A model generated the notes under the pieces. It did not search any database and was not told the DNA's origin. It saw nothing but the letters and a program-made list of their open reading frames with translations. From Glandiceps talaboti (Eukaryota; Hemichordata; Enteropneusta; Spengelidae), in NCBI RefSeq assembly GCF_964340395.1, contig NC_135564.1, forward strand, positions 22,113,942 through 22,177,941: a stretch of 64,000 bases of DNA, in the 5' to 3' direction. Below are positions 1 to 12,977 of this stretch, piece by piece. The position numbers and the translations under genes were made by a program. Each line of letters begins with the position of its first letter. The stretch's first letter is position 1.

Positions 1-253
1 TTCATGATTTAAACAAGTAGTCATGTTCAATTTATCACTAAATACATCAAACCAATAATACACAGTACACAGTACCATAATTACTTGAGTAATTAGTAAA
101 GAAGTAATTCAGACAATCAGAAGAATGCAAACTGTTTCCAGCAGAGTTTTACACTACTGTAAAAAGTGAATTTTACAATGTGCAAACATAAAAGATGGGG
201 AAACATTGAGTAGTTAGTTATTGTTGGAGACTTTAAATTCTAATTTCAAAATT
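1..253. other. AT-rich non-coding lead-in
   Basis: No ORF, splice-like exon or recognisable repeat was seen. It is AT-rich single-copy-looking sequence that runs directly into the 45-bp array. Confidence 0.5.
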
Positions 254-3202
254 ACATTTGATGTCATTAATGAAAACATTTCAGTGCTTGGTGGTTTTAC
301 ATTTGATGTCATTAATGAAAACATTTCAGTGCTTGGTGGTTTTACATTTGATGTCATTAATGAAAACATTTCAGTGCTTGGTGGTTTTACATTTGATGTC
401 ATTTATGAAAACATTTCAGTGCTTGGTGGTTTTACATTTGATGTCATTAATGAAAACATTTCAGTGCTTGGTGGTTTTACGTTTGATGTCATTAATGAAA
501 ACATTTCAGTGCTTGGTGGTTTTACATTTGATGTCATTAATGATAACATTTCAGTGCTTGGTGGTTTTACGTTTGATGTCATTAATGATAACATTTCAGT
601 GCTTGGTGGTTTTACGTTTGATGTCATTAATGAAAACATTTCAGTGCTTGGTGGTTTTACATTTGATGTCATTAATGATAACATTTCAGTGCTTGGTGGT
701 TTTACGTTTGATGTCATTAATGAAAACATTTCAGTGCTTGGTGGTTTTACGTTTGATGTCATTTATGAAAACATTTCAGTGCTTGGTGGTTTTACATTTG
801 ATGTCATTAATGAAAACATTTCAGTGCTTGGTGGTTTTACATTTGATGTCATTAATGAAAACATTTCAGTGCTTGGTGGTTTTACATTTAATGTCATTAA
901 TGAAAACATTTCGGTGCTTGGTGGTTTTACGTTTGATGTCATTAATGAGAACATTTCGGTGCTTGGTGGTTTTACGTTTGATGTCATTAATGAAAACATT
1001 TCAGTGCTTGGTGGTTTTACGTTTGATGTCATTAATGAAAACATTTCAGTGCTTGGTGGTTTTATGTTTGATGTCATTTATGAAAACATTTCAGTGCTTG
1101 GTGGTTTTACATTTGATGTCATTAATGAAAACATTTCAGTGCTTGGTGGTTTTACATTTGATGTCATCAATGAAAACATTTCAGTGCTTGGTGGTTTTAC
1201 ATTTGATGTCATTAATGAAAACATTTCGGTGCTTGGTGGTTTTACATTTGATGTCATTAATGAAAACATTTCAGTGCTTGGTGGTTTTACGTTTGATGTC
1301 ATTAATGAGAACATTTCAGTGCTTGGTGGTTTTACGTTTGATGTCATTAATGAAAACATTTCAGTGCTTGGTGGTTTTACGTTTGATGTCATTAATGAGA
1401 ACATTTCAGTGCTTGGTGGTTTTATGTTTGATGTCATTTATGAAAACATTTCAGTGCTTGGTGGTTTTACATTTGATGTCATTAATGAAAACATTTCAGT
1501 GCTTGGTGGTTTTACGTTTGATGTCATTAATGAAAACATTTCAGTGCTTGGTGGTTTTACGTTTGATGTCATTAATGAGAACATTTCAGTGCTTGGTGGT
1601 TTTATGTTTGATGTCATTTATGAAAACATTTCAGTGCTTGGTGGTTTTACATTTGATGTCATTAATGAAAACATTTCAGTGCTTGGTGGTTTTACATTTG
1701 ATGTCATCAATGAAAACATTTCAGTGCTTGGTGGTTTTACATTTGATGTCATTAATGAAAACATTTCGGTGCTTGGTGGTTTTACATTTGATGTCATTAA
1801 TGAAAACATTTCAGTGCTTGGTGGTTTTACATTTGATGTCATTAATGAAAACATTTCAGTGCTTGGTGGTTTTACATTTGATGTCATTAATGAAAACATT
1901 TCAGTGCTTGGTGGTTTTACATTTGATGTCATTAATGAAAACATTTCAGTGCTTGGTGGTTTTACGTTTGATGTCATTAATGAGAACATTTCAGTGCTTG
2001 GTGGTTTTACGTTTGATGTCATTAATGAAAACATTTCAGTGCTTGGTGGTTTTACGTTTGATGTCATTAATGAGAACATTTCAGTGCTTGGTGGTTTTAC
2101 GTTTGATGTCATTTATGAAAACATTTCAGTGCTTGGTGGTTTTACATTTGATGTCATTAATGAAAACATTTCAGTGCTTGGTGGTTTTACATTTGATGTC
2201 ATTAATGAAAACATTTCAGTGCTTGGTGGTTTTACATTTGATGTCATTAATGAAAACATTTCAGTGCTTGGTGGTTTTACATTTGATGTCATTTATGAAA
2301 ACATTTCAGTGCTTGGTGGTTTTACATTTGATGTCATTAATGAAAACATTTCAGTGCTTGGTGGTTTTACGTTTGATGTCATTTATGAAAACATTTCAGT
2401 GCTTGGTGGTTTTACATTTGATGTCATTAATGAAAACATTTCGGTGCTTGGTGGTTTTACATTTGATGTCATTAATGATAACATTTCAGTGCTTGGTGGT
2501 TTTACGTTTGATGTCATTAATGAGAACATTTCAGTGCTTGGTGGTTTTACGTTTGATGTCATTAATGAAAACATTTCAGTGCTTGGTGGTTTTACATTTG
2601 ATGTCATTAATGAAAACATTTCAGTGCTTGGTGGTTTTACGTTTGATGTCATTTATGAAAACATTTCAGTGCTTGGTGGTTTTACATTTGATGTCATTAA
2701 TGAAAACATTTCAGTGCTTGGTGGTTTTACATTTGATGTCATTAATGAAAACATTTCAGTGCTTGGTGGTTTTACGTTTGATGTCATTTATGAAAACATT
2801 TCAGTGCTTGGTGGTTTTACATTTGATGTCATTAATGAAAACATTTCGGTGCTTGGTGGTTTTACATTTGATGTCATTAATGAAAACATTTCGGTGCTTG
2901 GTGGTTTTACGTTTGATGTCATTAATGAGAACATTTCGGTGCTTGGTGGTTTTACGTTTGATGTCATTAATGAGAACATTTCAGTGCTTGGTGGTTTTAC
3001 GTTTGATGTCATTAATGAAAACATTTCAGTGCTTGGTGGTTTTACATTTGATGTCATTAATGAAAACATTTCAGTGCTTGGTGGTTTTACGTTTGATGTC
3101 ATTTATGAAAACATTTCAGTGCTTGGTGGTTTTACGTTTGATGTCATTAATGAAAACATTTCAGTGCTTGGTGGTTTTACGTTTGATGTCATTTATGAAA
3201 AC
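254..3202. repeat. 45-bp minisatellite, about 65 copies
   Basis: The unit begins ACATTTGATGTCATTAATGA and ends with GTGCTTGGTGGTTTT. Copies differ at only a few recurrent positions: ATT/ACG at the start, AATGAA/TATGAA/AATGAT in the middle, and TCA/TCG. Because 45 is divisible by 3 and the consensus has no stop in two forward frames, ORFs of about 1,000 codons span the array; one frame reads TFDVINENISVLGGF per unit. That frame has no ATG at its start, so I do not call a gene. A higher-order period of about 540 bp (12 units) is visible: the variant beginning TTTATGTTTGATG and the following ATCAATG variant recur at about 1,069 and 1,609. The array stops abruptly inside a unit at the CAGTGTTCT end of the next element. 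Confidence 0.97.
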
Positions 3203-4194
3203 CAGTGTTCTCCATGAGGGGTTTTAGCAGGGCACCCTGGTATCGATGGCCAGCGCCCTGCTCCAAATGTTTTGCACCCTGGTATATCAGTTGTGTGCTT
3301 TGTTGTCATAGTTTTCCACCTCCCATATTGTTCCATGAACATTTGCATACGTTGAAGCCGTCAACATTATTTGTTATCACACATTAAACCCTCTTAGAAA
3401 ACAAATGATCATTCACACCTTTGCCGAAGTAAAGTGACATCTTTGTACCATGCGATAACGTGTTTCCCCTTCCACTGTCTATGATCACTTGAATTACATG
3501 GCAAACGTGATGCTATAAACTTTCGACTTGTATTCTTCAACATCATCAAAAAGTATAACAGACTCATATACCTTTTGATAAAGTGGTGATGCTGTGTTTT
3601 ATGTTCAACTTTACTCTGAAAACATTTTCAGGTTAATACATGGCCATCGTATATTGCGAAGTTCAACCAGGGCGACTGCATACAAAATTACGACATGGCG
3701 GTACTTGGCCATCGTATATTGCGAAGTTCAACCAGGGTGACTGCATACAAAATTCAACCAGGGTGACTGCATACAAAATTCAACCAGGGTGACTGCATAC
3801 AAAATTACGACATGGCGGTACTTGGCCATCGTATATTGCGAAGTTCGACCAGGGTGACTGCATACAAAATTCAACCAGGGCGACTGCATACAAAATTACG
3901 ACATGGCGGTACTTGGCCATCGTATATTGTGAAGTTCAAACAGGGTGACTGCATACAAAATTACGACATGGCGGTACTTGGCCATCGTATATTGCGAAGT
4001 TCAACCAGGGTGACTGCATACAAAATTACGACATGGCGGGTAATGACATCACAAAATCTCACAAGTTTTTGAAGTCCTCCGTAAAGTATAGAAAGTCTCA
4101 CGTATCATGAAATTTCAGCCAGATGCGACACTGTGTAGGTGTACTCAAATGTTTTAAATGTTTTTTTTTAAGTCTACTCGTCTCTGGACATTTA
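3203..4194 (+). mobile_element. Dispersed element F, copy 1 (CAGTGTTCT end)
   Basis: The segment starts CAGTGTTCTCCATGAGGGG and ends near CTGGACATTTA. An inverted, diverged copy lies at 26,103-26,796 and shares both ends, which defines the element. Its left end cuts into a 45-bp array unit. No coding capacity was seen. Positions 3,641-4,041 are an internal tandem array that is essentially single-copy in the other copy. No matching terminal inverted repeat at the right end was recognised, so the transposon class is unknown. Confidence 0.7.
3641..4041. repeat. 65-bp tandem repeat with nested 26-bp subrepeat
   Basis: The unit runs from GGCCATCGTATATTGCGAAG through the CCAGGGTGACTGCATACAAA block to GACATGGCGGTACTT. 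The 26-bp CCAGGGYGACTGCATAC block is itself triplicated in places (about 3,725-3,800). There are about five full units. It lies inside element F copy 1. Confidence 0.85.
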
Positions 4195-4307
4195 GTTTGA
4201 AATAATTGTAGCCTCCCTCAGAAAACTAACCATTATCTTTTTAAATAACTTGAAATAATTTTATCTTTCCTGACAAAACTAATCATATTGTTTGAAATAA
4301 TTTTAGT
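4195..4307. repeat. Degenerate short AT-rich repeat
   Basis: TTTGAAATAATTTTAG-like sequence recurs about three times (about 4,196, 4,248 and 4,288) between element F and the 51-bp array. No gene is visible. Confidence 0.45.
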
Positions 4308-4415
4308 TTTCCTTCTAGAACCCAATTCACACACAGTTAACCTTGTAATACATATAGATGTACTTCTAGAACCCAATTCACACACAGTTAACCTTGTAAT
4401 ACATACAGATGTACT
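4308..4415. repeat. 51-bp minisatellite, left part
   Basis: There are about two copies of a unit containing TTCTAGAACCCAATTCACAC and ACATATAGATGTAC. The array is interrupted at 4,415 and continues in register at 8,440, so it was one array before element A inserted. Confidence 0.93.
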
Positions 4416-7400
4416 CAGGGCATGCCTTTTGAGGCGAGCGATCGCTCCGCTCGCCTACCGCTCGCGCAAACTAAAATCCATGAGAGCGATTTTCCACTCG
4501 CCTGGGCCCCAACGAACCTGTACAACAGCCTGATGTTATTTTAAATCATTTTTCAGTATGTGGTTACCATAAAAATCAACGTTTGTTCGGTAAAATTACT
4601 TGGTGGGAGCGTGGCACACTTCCGTGTTCACAATCGTCGATCTCCAGCTGAAGTCAGCGCTGTCATTCATGACCTATATATGTATCTGAAATTTGCATTG
4701 CACTACCCTTATATGGGAAAAATAGTGACGTATTCGAAGCGGGACATGCATGATGTCATGGCATATCATGAATATTGATCAGCTCAGTATGCGTGGAGAT
4801 TTCAACTTACGCATCATTGCAAATTGCGCAATTACGATTGATACGATGACTGTTTGTAGTTCTCGTTTTCAGCAATCCATCGATGAGTTTTTAGTTTTAA
4901 ATTTCGATCGGCCTAGTTTTGTTAGAACAGGGTTTTTGGAGACCATCCGGCATCCTACGTGAATGTCTCCTCCGGAACATGAACAACAACTGCGATTTAT
5001 AGTCGCTACACAAAGTACATGCCCAGAGTTCCGACAATAGCTTGGTGATGTTTTGGAGGGCATTGAAAGAATGACAATAAAATAAGATCGATTATTTTAC
5101 AAAATAAAAATAAAAAGTCGACATTTTTCCCATCTTATCTTATTATTCTCGTGCAGTTTTCAGAGAAATTCCCGGGTTTTTATTTCATAATCTCCAACAC
5201 GCAGTTTCATTGTTTTTGTCCGATGATCTATTCAACTGCCGACCACGTCTGTTTTACCTCCATGACTTTATCGACTGCTGTAACATATACAATATTTGCT
5301 CGAATTTTCGCCTTGCCGTGATTTCTAAACAAGCGACCTATCGGTCAGAATAGCTCCGCTGTTTTTTTTTTTATTTAATTTTTTATTTTGGTGACATGTA
5401 GAAGTGGTTCAGGTCATCAGCTCTTCACTATGCAGTTTTGTTTTAGCGATGCAATAAAGTGGTTAGTGGTTTCATATGATGTCTCACTATAAAACACATT
5501 TTACACAGAAGTTGGTAATGTATTGTACTTTTATACCATAGTCACCATTTTATAACAAAAATCTACTGTTATGAAAAATTGCACAAAATCTCAGAAAAAA
5601 ATGACTGGGAAATGCACACAAGAAAAAGAAAAAAAGAGGATTTTGAGGTTGGCTATAAATAATTCCAGTGTCTTACAGCTGTAACCCTGGAAAATTTTAA
5701 TGATGAATGAAATAAACTAGGGATCTAAAATAATTTTGAGGCAATTTGAATTTCAATTTTCTAACAAATTTACAAAGTCAACAACATTCAACTTGTACTA
5801 GTTGTGGTAGATATATATAGGGAAGACATGTATTAATCGCCATCTTAGTTTCCGTACGGCGACAATCTCAAGTACCCGGAAGAGAGTCATTCTCAGCCAC
5901 ACGTTACAGTGGTAACACTCGTTCATGTTCGGTTACCTTTCACAAAGAAAACACAACGAAATGGTTGAAATGATCTTTTTTTAATTTCTTTTCATCACAA
6001 CAACAAAATCTGCGTGATCAAAAGTGTTGTAAACTAAACCAGAAAGAATTATCGGACTGGCTAAACTTCCCGATGAACTGGAGTAAGGTCCTACTACTTC
6101 CAAGTAAGCCTCGATAGTACGTGAGAAAATCGTCTCAAAATAGCAATACAACTTTCAAAATATAACTTGACATGTCTTCATTTGTTAGAGTTATACAATT
6201 CAAGACGGGTTTTCACTCGAAAACAACAATTCTGTGAATAATGACACTCGGAACGCAGCGATTTCTCGGACGATGTTACCACTGTAACGTATGGCTGACA
6301 ACGACTTGCTTCCGGGTTAGTCCCTCGTGCATACGGGTGGATTGTCGGCGATTAATACATACATCGTCTGATTTAATTCACAGTATTTCTTGTGACCGGC
6401 GCCTCTCAGCAGACTCTGCCATTTTTTTCATCATTCCATTGTATTTAAACCTTGTACTTGACATTTCGCAATATTTATAATTCTCAACAAAATACCTCAA
6501 CATGCCTCACTTCGTTCGTACTCAAAGCAGCCCCGCGCGGTATGATCACTGACACTGATGACATGATCAAGAGAGAGAACCTTTTCGGATTTACATGTAA
6601 AACGGGGAAAGATACGCAAAACATAATGCAAAGTCTGAAGCCAAATTAAAGTTGTAATTATTTTAATTATTTTTACTTGCCAAATATTTGCATTTTGGAA
6701 AGGCAAGACACGTTCATGTCGTTTAACTTTACATGTGAACTGTCGGCCATATAAACTTCAACCGCATGCCTGGCATGCCCTTCCTTACGCAAGTTGTCTG
6801 AATTCTGGTTCACTGTCATTCCAAATTGCACGACAATATAGAATTAACCACAAGTTACATGTTATCTGAAAACATCACACTTTTATAGTGGGTCTGAAGT
6901 GTGATTTTAGTGAGTACCAAGAACGTCCTGTGTTGATACTCAAGATACAATGTGTACTTGCTGTGGAAAATCGCTCGGTCAAATGAGGTCACCTTCAGCT
7001 TCTGGTCGAATCAGGATAGAGTATGCAAATGAGGATGTTGCGGACTGGCTGATTATGTAGAAGGTTGCAGAATTGGATTTGAAGTTTACAACCCTGTTTC
7101 GAACAAACGCTTGTCATTTGGGCGCCCAATGCGTAGAATTATGACTATAGCACATATTACATTGCTTGTTTGACGTCAATAGTGTCTTTTGAAAAGTGGC
7201 AGTTTACTTAAAGTCTCGTCGACTGATTTCCAATATGGCGTCGGTCATTATGCTCATTAACATATTCATTTTTTTTTCAAATTACAAAAAAAAAATCATA
7301 AAAAATAAAAATGAGGATGTGCTGACTTGAAATTAACAAATCTGAGTAAGCTACCCCCTGCGCATCAACACGCCAGATATCAAAGCAATCTAATAAGAGG

Positions 7401-8439
7401 TTTTCAAGGAGTTGATGAAAATGACATTTTATGAAAAAAAATCATAAAAAATTGAAAATGGCACAGATCAACTTGGCATGAACAAATCTGAATAGCCTCC
7501 CCCCAGGGAACATGCACACCAAATATCGAAGAATTCCGACTGTCACTTTCGGAATAGATAGTAAAAATATAAAAGTTTGACGGACACCTATGATTCACTC
7601 TACTCTCTATACCTCAATACCCACCTATACCTAAAGCTACGCTTTCAGCTTTCGCTGACAGCGGAGCTAAAAAAGTAGGTCTGCTGCTCAGATGTGAACG
7701 GATCTCGCTACTTTAGTTGGCGACACCGGTCGTCGGATCTGTGTGCAGGTACTAGGTGGGGTTACGTGTTTTATTGTCTCGATCGAGTGAATGGTTACAA
7801 ATTAGCAAGCAATTTAACGTCAACGTCAAAGCTCAACATCAGGAGGCATTTGTCACCTGGGGTACGTTAGTTTTTGTCAATTCATTGTAGTTTTGAACAA
7901 TCTCAAGTTTGAATTAGCTGCATTTTAAGCGAAATAGAAGTGGTGGTTTCTTCAATGCCCTCCAAAACATGTACTTTGTAGCGACTATAAATTGTTCCGG
8001 AGGAGATATTCAGGTAGGATGTTATTATAAAAACGTTCTAAGAAAACAAGACCAGTTAGAATTTGAAATTAAAACATATTTTTGTATTGTACTACTTGTA
8101 GTCACAACAAAAAACTTAATATTTTTTCAAGATTTTGATGTGCACAGTCTTAACAAAATTGTTGCAATAATAATTGTTGTACAAATAACCAAACGAACTG
8201 TTACTTATAAATATATTTTTGCATACATTTTTTAAATGTGTGGGTTTTTTTTATTCCATTTTATTTATTCGGAGCCAACTGGCCATTTGAAAATACAAAT
8301 AGAAATGAAAATGAAATGTTTTTCTTCACTCGCCTGACTATTTTCAGGAAAGGTATTAAATCACTCGCCTACCACTCGCCTGGATGGTTTCAGGAGAGTG
8401 ATTTTTAGCTCTCCTGCCATTTTCAAAAGACATGCCCTG
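4416..8439. mobile_element. Element A: 4.0-kb TIR transposon inserted in the 51-bp array
   Basis: The left end is CAGGGCATGCCTTTTGA and the right end is the reverse complement of CAGGGCATGTCTTTTGA. ATGTACT flanks both sides (4,409-4,415 and 8,440-8,446). The split is alternatively readable as TCAGGG ends with a TGTAC duplication. Excising the element restores a perfect 51-bp unit. The arms continue inward as diverged long inverted repeats: the block around 4,945-5,070 (CTCCTCCGGAACA, TATAGTCGCTAC, TTTTGGAGGGCATTGAA) reappears inverted at about 7,950-8,025. Both ends carry CACTCGCCT-type motifs. The interior is occupied by element B copy 1. No transposase was recognised. CAG-type ends resemble hAT elements, but an 8-bp duplication is not seen. 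Confidence 0.82.
5328..7670. mobile_element. Element B, copy 1 (nested in element A)
   Basis: It begins AACAAGCGACCTATCGGTCA and ends GACAGCGGAGCTAA. Inverted TAGCTCCGCTG motifs lie at 5,351-5,361 and 7,659-7,669. A second copy with the same ends is at 12,978-15,330. Inside (about 5,840-6,340) is a short palindromic element whose left arm contains CATCTTAGTTTCCGTACGGC. Only short, unrecognised ORFs are present. Confidence 0.8.
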
Positions 8440-8630
8440 ATGTACTTCTAGAACCCAATTCACACACAGTTAACCTTGTAATACATATAGATGTACTTCT
8501 AGAACCCAATTCACACACAGTTAACCTTGTAATACATATAGATGTACTTCTAGAACCCAATTCACACACAGTTAACCTTGTAATACATATAGATGTACTT
8601 CTAGAACCCAATTCACACACAGTTAACCTA
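8440..8630. repeat. 51-bp minisatellite, right part
   Basis: About 3.7 further copies of the unit at 4,308-4,415, in register with it once element A is removed. The minus strand is open because 51 is divisible by 3, but nothing suggests a gene. Positions 8,631-8,914 to the right hold no recognisable feature. Confidence 0.93.
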
Positions 8631-8914
8631 CAACATTATTCCAATAGAGGGCGCTATACAACCACACTGTACAATCATTTGTGTTGGACCAATCTTGAAT
8701 GCATGGGTTGCTATCCCAGGTTCTTGGTATTAGTGTTATCCTAATATCAGTAGATTCATAAACATGGATATAGGACCAGACTTAATGTTCTGGACCAACA
8801 TTTACTGTACCTCTGTCACAGTCAGACAACTGTTATTCACATTAAAATTTAAACCTAATATCAATTTGGCTTTCAGAGAAGCAACACAGATGACAATATT
8901 GGCTTTCATACTGC

Positions 8915-9392
8915 ATTTTAAATTAATAAAATAACTTTACTATGTTTTTCTACATTAAATTAATAAAATAACTTTACTATGTTTTTCTACATTAAATTAA
9001 TAAAATAACTTTACTGTTTTTCTACATTAAATTAATAAAATAACTTTACTGTTTTTCTACATTAAATTAATAAAATAACTTTACTATGTTTTTCTACATT
9101 AAATTAATAAAATAACTTTACTGTTTTTCTACATTAAATTAATAAAATAACTTTACTGTTTTTCTACATTAAATTAATAAAATAACTTTACTGTTTTTCT
9201 ACATTAAATTAATAAAATAACTTTACTATGTTTTTCTACATTAAATTAATAAAATAACTTTACTATGTTTTTCTACATTAAATTAATAAAATAACTTTAC
9301 TATGTTTTTCTACATTAAATTAATAAAATAACTTTACTATGTTTTTCTACATTAAATTAATAAAATAACTTTACTATGTTTTTCTACATTTA
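8915..9392. repeat. 35/37-bp AT-rich minisatellite
   Basis: About 13 copies of a unit with TTTTTCTACATTAAATTAAT and AATAACTTTACTATG. Two length variants (TACTATGTT and TACTGTT) are interspersed rather than segregated, suggesting recurrent unequal exchange. Confidence 0.95.
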
Positions 9393-9889
9393 AAAAAACA
9401 ATTTGAAACAACATAAACCAAGTCCACATTTGAAACTTAATAATTGCAAAAAAAAATAAACCAGATTTAAATGGAGGCATAAAGGGGTAGAGAACATGTA
9501 ACCACATGTACACTGAACACCTACCGAAAACAACACAGACAAGTAGTGTCACCAGACATAGTATAGTTGCACGTGACCAATATGTATGCATGATCACCCT
9601 CAACAATGCCTATATCCTGCCATCCCTAAAAACATCTTCACCAATTTTCAAACCAATCTCATCAGCACTTTTTGAGTTTTTACCAAAATCACACAACTTT
9701 AACGCAATCATTTTTATTCAAACAATGTTCCATCTATAGACCTTAAGTAATGTCCAATCAAATATCAAGGCAACTAAGCTTTAAAGCAGCACTATCTTGC
9801 ACACCCTGAATAGAATAGTATTGTTCACCTGTCAGTGAATGTATCTTTTGTAGCTATACAACATCATAGAATATTTGGGAGCATAGTTA
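9393..9889. other. No gene recognised
   Basis: AT-rich sequence with short ORFs on both strands (77-84 codons) that overlap each other and lack protein-like composition. The right portion grades into the dispersed element H. Confidence 0.5.
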
Positions 9890-10640
9890 ACGTATGTACT
9901 AAATGATATTGAAAGTGAAGTATGCATTCTTATGATATATCCTAATTACCGAAAATCATTAATCATGCAAATTAGTTATTAACACTGTAAGGTACATCAA
10001 CAAACTTTATAGGGCATATAAACTTTGTTATGTTTAATGTATGAAGTAAATTATATTGAAATTGAAGTACACAGTCTTAAGATATAGCCTAATTATCGAA
10101 TATAATTAATTATGCAAATTATTCACCAAAATCTTTAAGCGAAATCAACAAACTTGATAGGACATATGTGTATTCTTATGGTTAACGTATGTACTAAATT
10201 TCCCAAATTAACATGAACAGATCTTGCACACAAACATTACATATATAATCAGTGCTATATTTTGTGTCATATGATATAAAGTGTCTTCTTAAGGCAAAAA
10301 TAATTTTTTCTGGTCAGGACATTTTGTCTAAAGTGGTATGACAGCGAGATTTTTTTCCTCAACAAACCTGTCACCCAATCTACTATTTATGGCAGTTACT
10401 GTTCCTTTTATTTAATACTTTAGAGCAAGTGTGTATGTCGGGCAGATGTAATTTGCTTGTTCATGATTGGCCCTGCAATTGTCTTCACTGAAGTAGGGAG
10501 GGTTATTTTTGTGTTTCACGGATCTGTAGACTGCATGGGCTAGACAAACACAAAAAAAAAGACCGACACAAGGGTATTTAAGGTACACAGGGAAGAACCG
10601 CTGCCCGACCACTGCCGATTGCAGGCCCTTAGATCTGTAA
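9890..10640 (+). mobile_element. Dispersed element H, copy 1
   Basis: It contains degenerate units of about 160 bp (ATGATATATCCTAATTACCG, AATTATGCAAATTA, GTACATCAACAAA), then a segment with TGTCTAAAGTGGTATGA, GCAGTTACTGTTCCTTTTAT and AGGGAGGGTTA. The same order is found at 61,255-62,345 (plus) and 35,450-38,095 (minus), so this is a dispersed family. No coding sequence was recognised. Boundaries are approximate. Confidence 0.65.
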
Positions 10641-10664
10641 CAATTACTAACATACATTGTTGAC

Positions 10665-11710
10665 CATTACAGATTACCAGACAACTAGCCACCCCCAGAA
10701 TCCTTGCCCCTTGCCCATTACCAGACAACTAGCCACCCCCAGAATACTTACCCATTGCCCATTACCAGACAACTAGCCACCCCCAGAATCCTTGCCCCTT
10801 GCCCATTACCAGACAACTAGCCACCCCCAGAATACTTACCCCTTGCCCATTACCAGACAACTAGCCACCCCCAGAATACTTGCCCCTTGCCCATTACCAG
10901 ACAACTAGCCACCCCCAGAATCCTTGCCCCTTGCCCATTACCAGACAACTAGCCACCCCCAGGAAACTTGCCCCTTGCCAGACAACTAGCCACCCCCAGA
11001 ATACTTACCCCTTGCCCATTACCAGACAACTAGCCACCCCCAGACTCCTTGCCCCTTGCCCATTACCAGACAACTAGCCACCCCCAGAATCCTTGCCCCT
11101 TGCCCATTACCAGACAACTAGCCACCCCCAGGAAACTTGCCCCTTGCCAGACAACTAGCCACCCCAGAATACTTACCCCTTGCCCATTACCAGACAACTA
11201 GCCACCCCCAGACTCCTTGCCCCTTGCCCCTTGCCCATTACCAGACAACTAGCCACCCCCAGAATCCTTGCCCCTTGCCCATTACCAGACAACTAGCCAC
11301 CCCCCCCCCAGACTCCTTGTCCCTTGCCCATTACCAGAAAACTAGCCACCCCAGAATACTTACCCCTTGCCCATTACAGATTACCAGACAACTAGCCACC
11401 CCCAGAATACTTGCCCCTTGCCCATTACCAGACAACTAGCCACCCCCAGAATACTTGCCCATTACCAGACAACTAGCCACCCCCCAGAATACTTGCCCCT
11501 TGCCCATTACCAGACAACTAGCCACCCCCAGAATACTTGCCCCTTGCCCATTACCAGACAACTAGCCACCCCCAGACTCCTTGCCCCTTGCCCATTACCA
11601 GACAACTAGCCACCCCCAGAATACTTACCCCTTGCCCATTACCAGAAAACTAGCCACCCCCAGAATCCTTGCCCCTTGCCCATTACAGATTACCAGACAA
11701 CTGATGGCCT
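10665..11710. repeat. 44-bp minisatellite, about 24 copies
   Basis: The unit contains CCATTACCAGACAACTAGCC, ACCCCCAGAATCC or ATACTT, and TTGCCCCTTGC. Length variants lack or duplicate the CCCCTTG block, and one copy has an expanded C-run near 11,300. Overlapping ORFs of 65-100 codons are by-products. Confidence 0.96.
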
Positions 11711-12977
11711 CCTTGCCCACTTTCAACACACAACTGAATAGCCCCTTGCCTATGGTTGGCAGACAAGTGGATAACCCCCTTGCTTACTACTGCAATACTA
11801 ACCAACTTGTCAAATGAACACCAAAGGGCTTATTCACTGCCTGCAGCCTGATCAATGAAAGTATACAATAAGAAACACCTAACAGCTTAGGGGCATCACG
11901 ACTTTCATTGACTTCAAACCTAAGAAATGTTTCTATAAATAACTGGCTTCTTCTTGGTACAAATTTGCATAATCCAGCAAATACAAACATGAGGGAGAAC
12001 AGTTACATGTAAATTACATTGTAATGGGACTCAGACTTCAATACATTCTTGTCACAACTTCCTACTTTAAAGTCACACTATTTTAACCACTTGATCATAT
12101 AATATAGTGCATAACTATAGAAGTCCAATCAAAATCTAACATCACAAATTGCAATTGGGTAAACACAATACTCCATTCCATTTAGATCTAAATACACCAT
12201 GTACAGTATGTTATCTATGACATGTAAAATTATCTCATGTCTATAGTTGGTTTTTACCTATAGCCAGTCTTTGTTAGACTGAAATCAATGCTGTAATGTT
12301 GGACTTCAAAAGACGATAATTGTCATGGGATAAGTATGGGTTCCCAGGTAAATCAATGTTTGTCTTTCAACTAGACATGACACAGACAGACGACAAAGTA
12401 AAGCAGACCCTGAATGGACTCTGACACTGGACTAGTTATAAACAGGGACAATATCACACACACAAACACACATATCTCTATATATATATGGATGTTTAGA
12501 CAAGACAACAGCCACTGCTTACCTCACATAACGACTTGATGGGTCAAAGACTGAGTAAAAAATAACATTTTTTTATTCCCCGTCATGCCACAGTTGCAGC
12601 TAGACACTGGGAGACACTTCAATGACATATTACATAATGACTACATTCCAATTAGATATGCAAATGACGGGGTCAATGCCCTTCCTAACAAAGCACAATC
12701 TGTCCAGGCTGTGATTTCTTACCTATGACATCCATATACACAACTCTCACACCTGCATTTTATCAGTTTCAATTCTGAACAAACTGTCAGGCTTTGCAAC
12801 AAATGGCAGAATGTGCTAATCCGGTTTTGCTAGGCTTTCTCCAGACACTTCATATCAGACGTAAATATGTAATTATATCGAAACGTTGATAACTGGTTGA
12901 TGGTATTTTTCTAGGAAAACGTATATAATTTTATTTCATGCACTATATAGTTCTCAATAATTGTCAATAAATTCATT
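11711..12977. other. Unique AT-rich sequence, no gene recognised
   Basis: No exon with both splice-like borders and protein-like translation was found, and no repeat family was recognised apart from a short CA/TA tract near 12,458-12,490. Confidence 0.5.

Noticed and set aside
221-3227. Two overlapping forward ORFs of about 990-1,000 codons
   Set aside because: They are the same 45-bp repeat in two frames; the longer one has no ATG start, and the unit simply lacks stops. No promoter, splice or domain evidence.
4869-8235. Similar peptides (VATIN..SGGDI.VGC) on opposite strands at 4,869-5,063 and 7,969-8,235
   Set aside because: They arise because both lie in the inverted arms of element A; no start, family or domain support, so treated as shared non-coding DNA.
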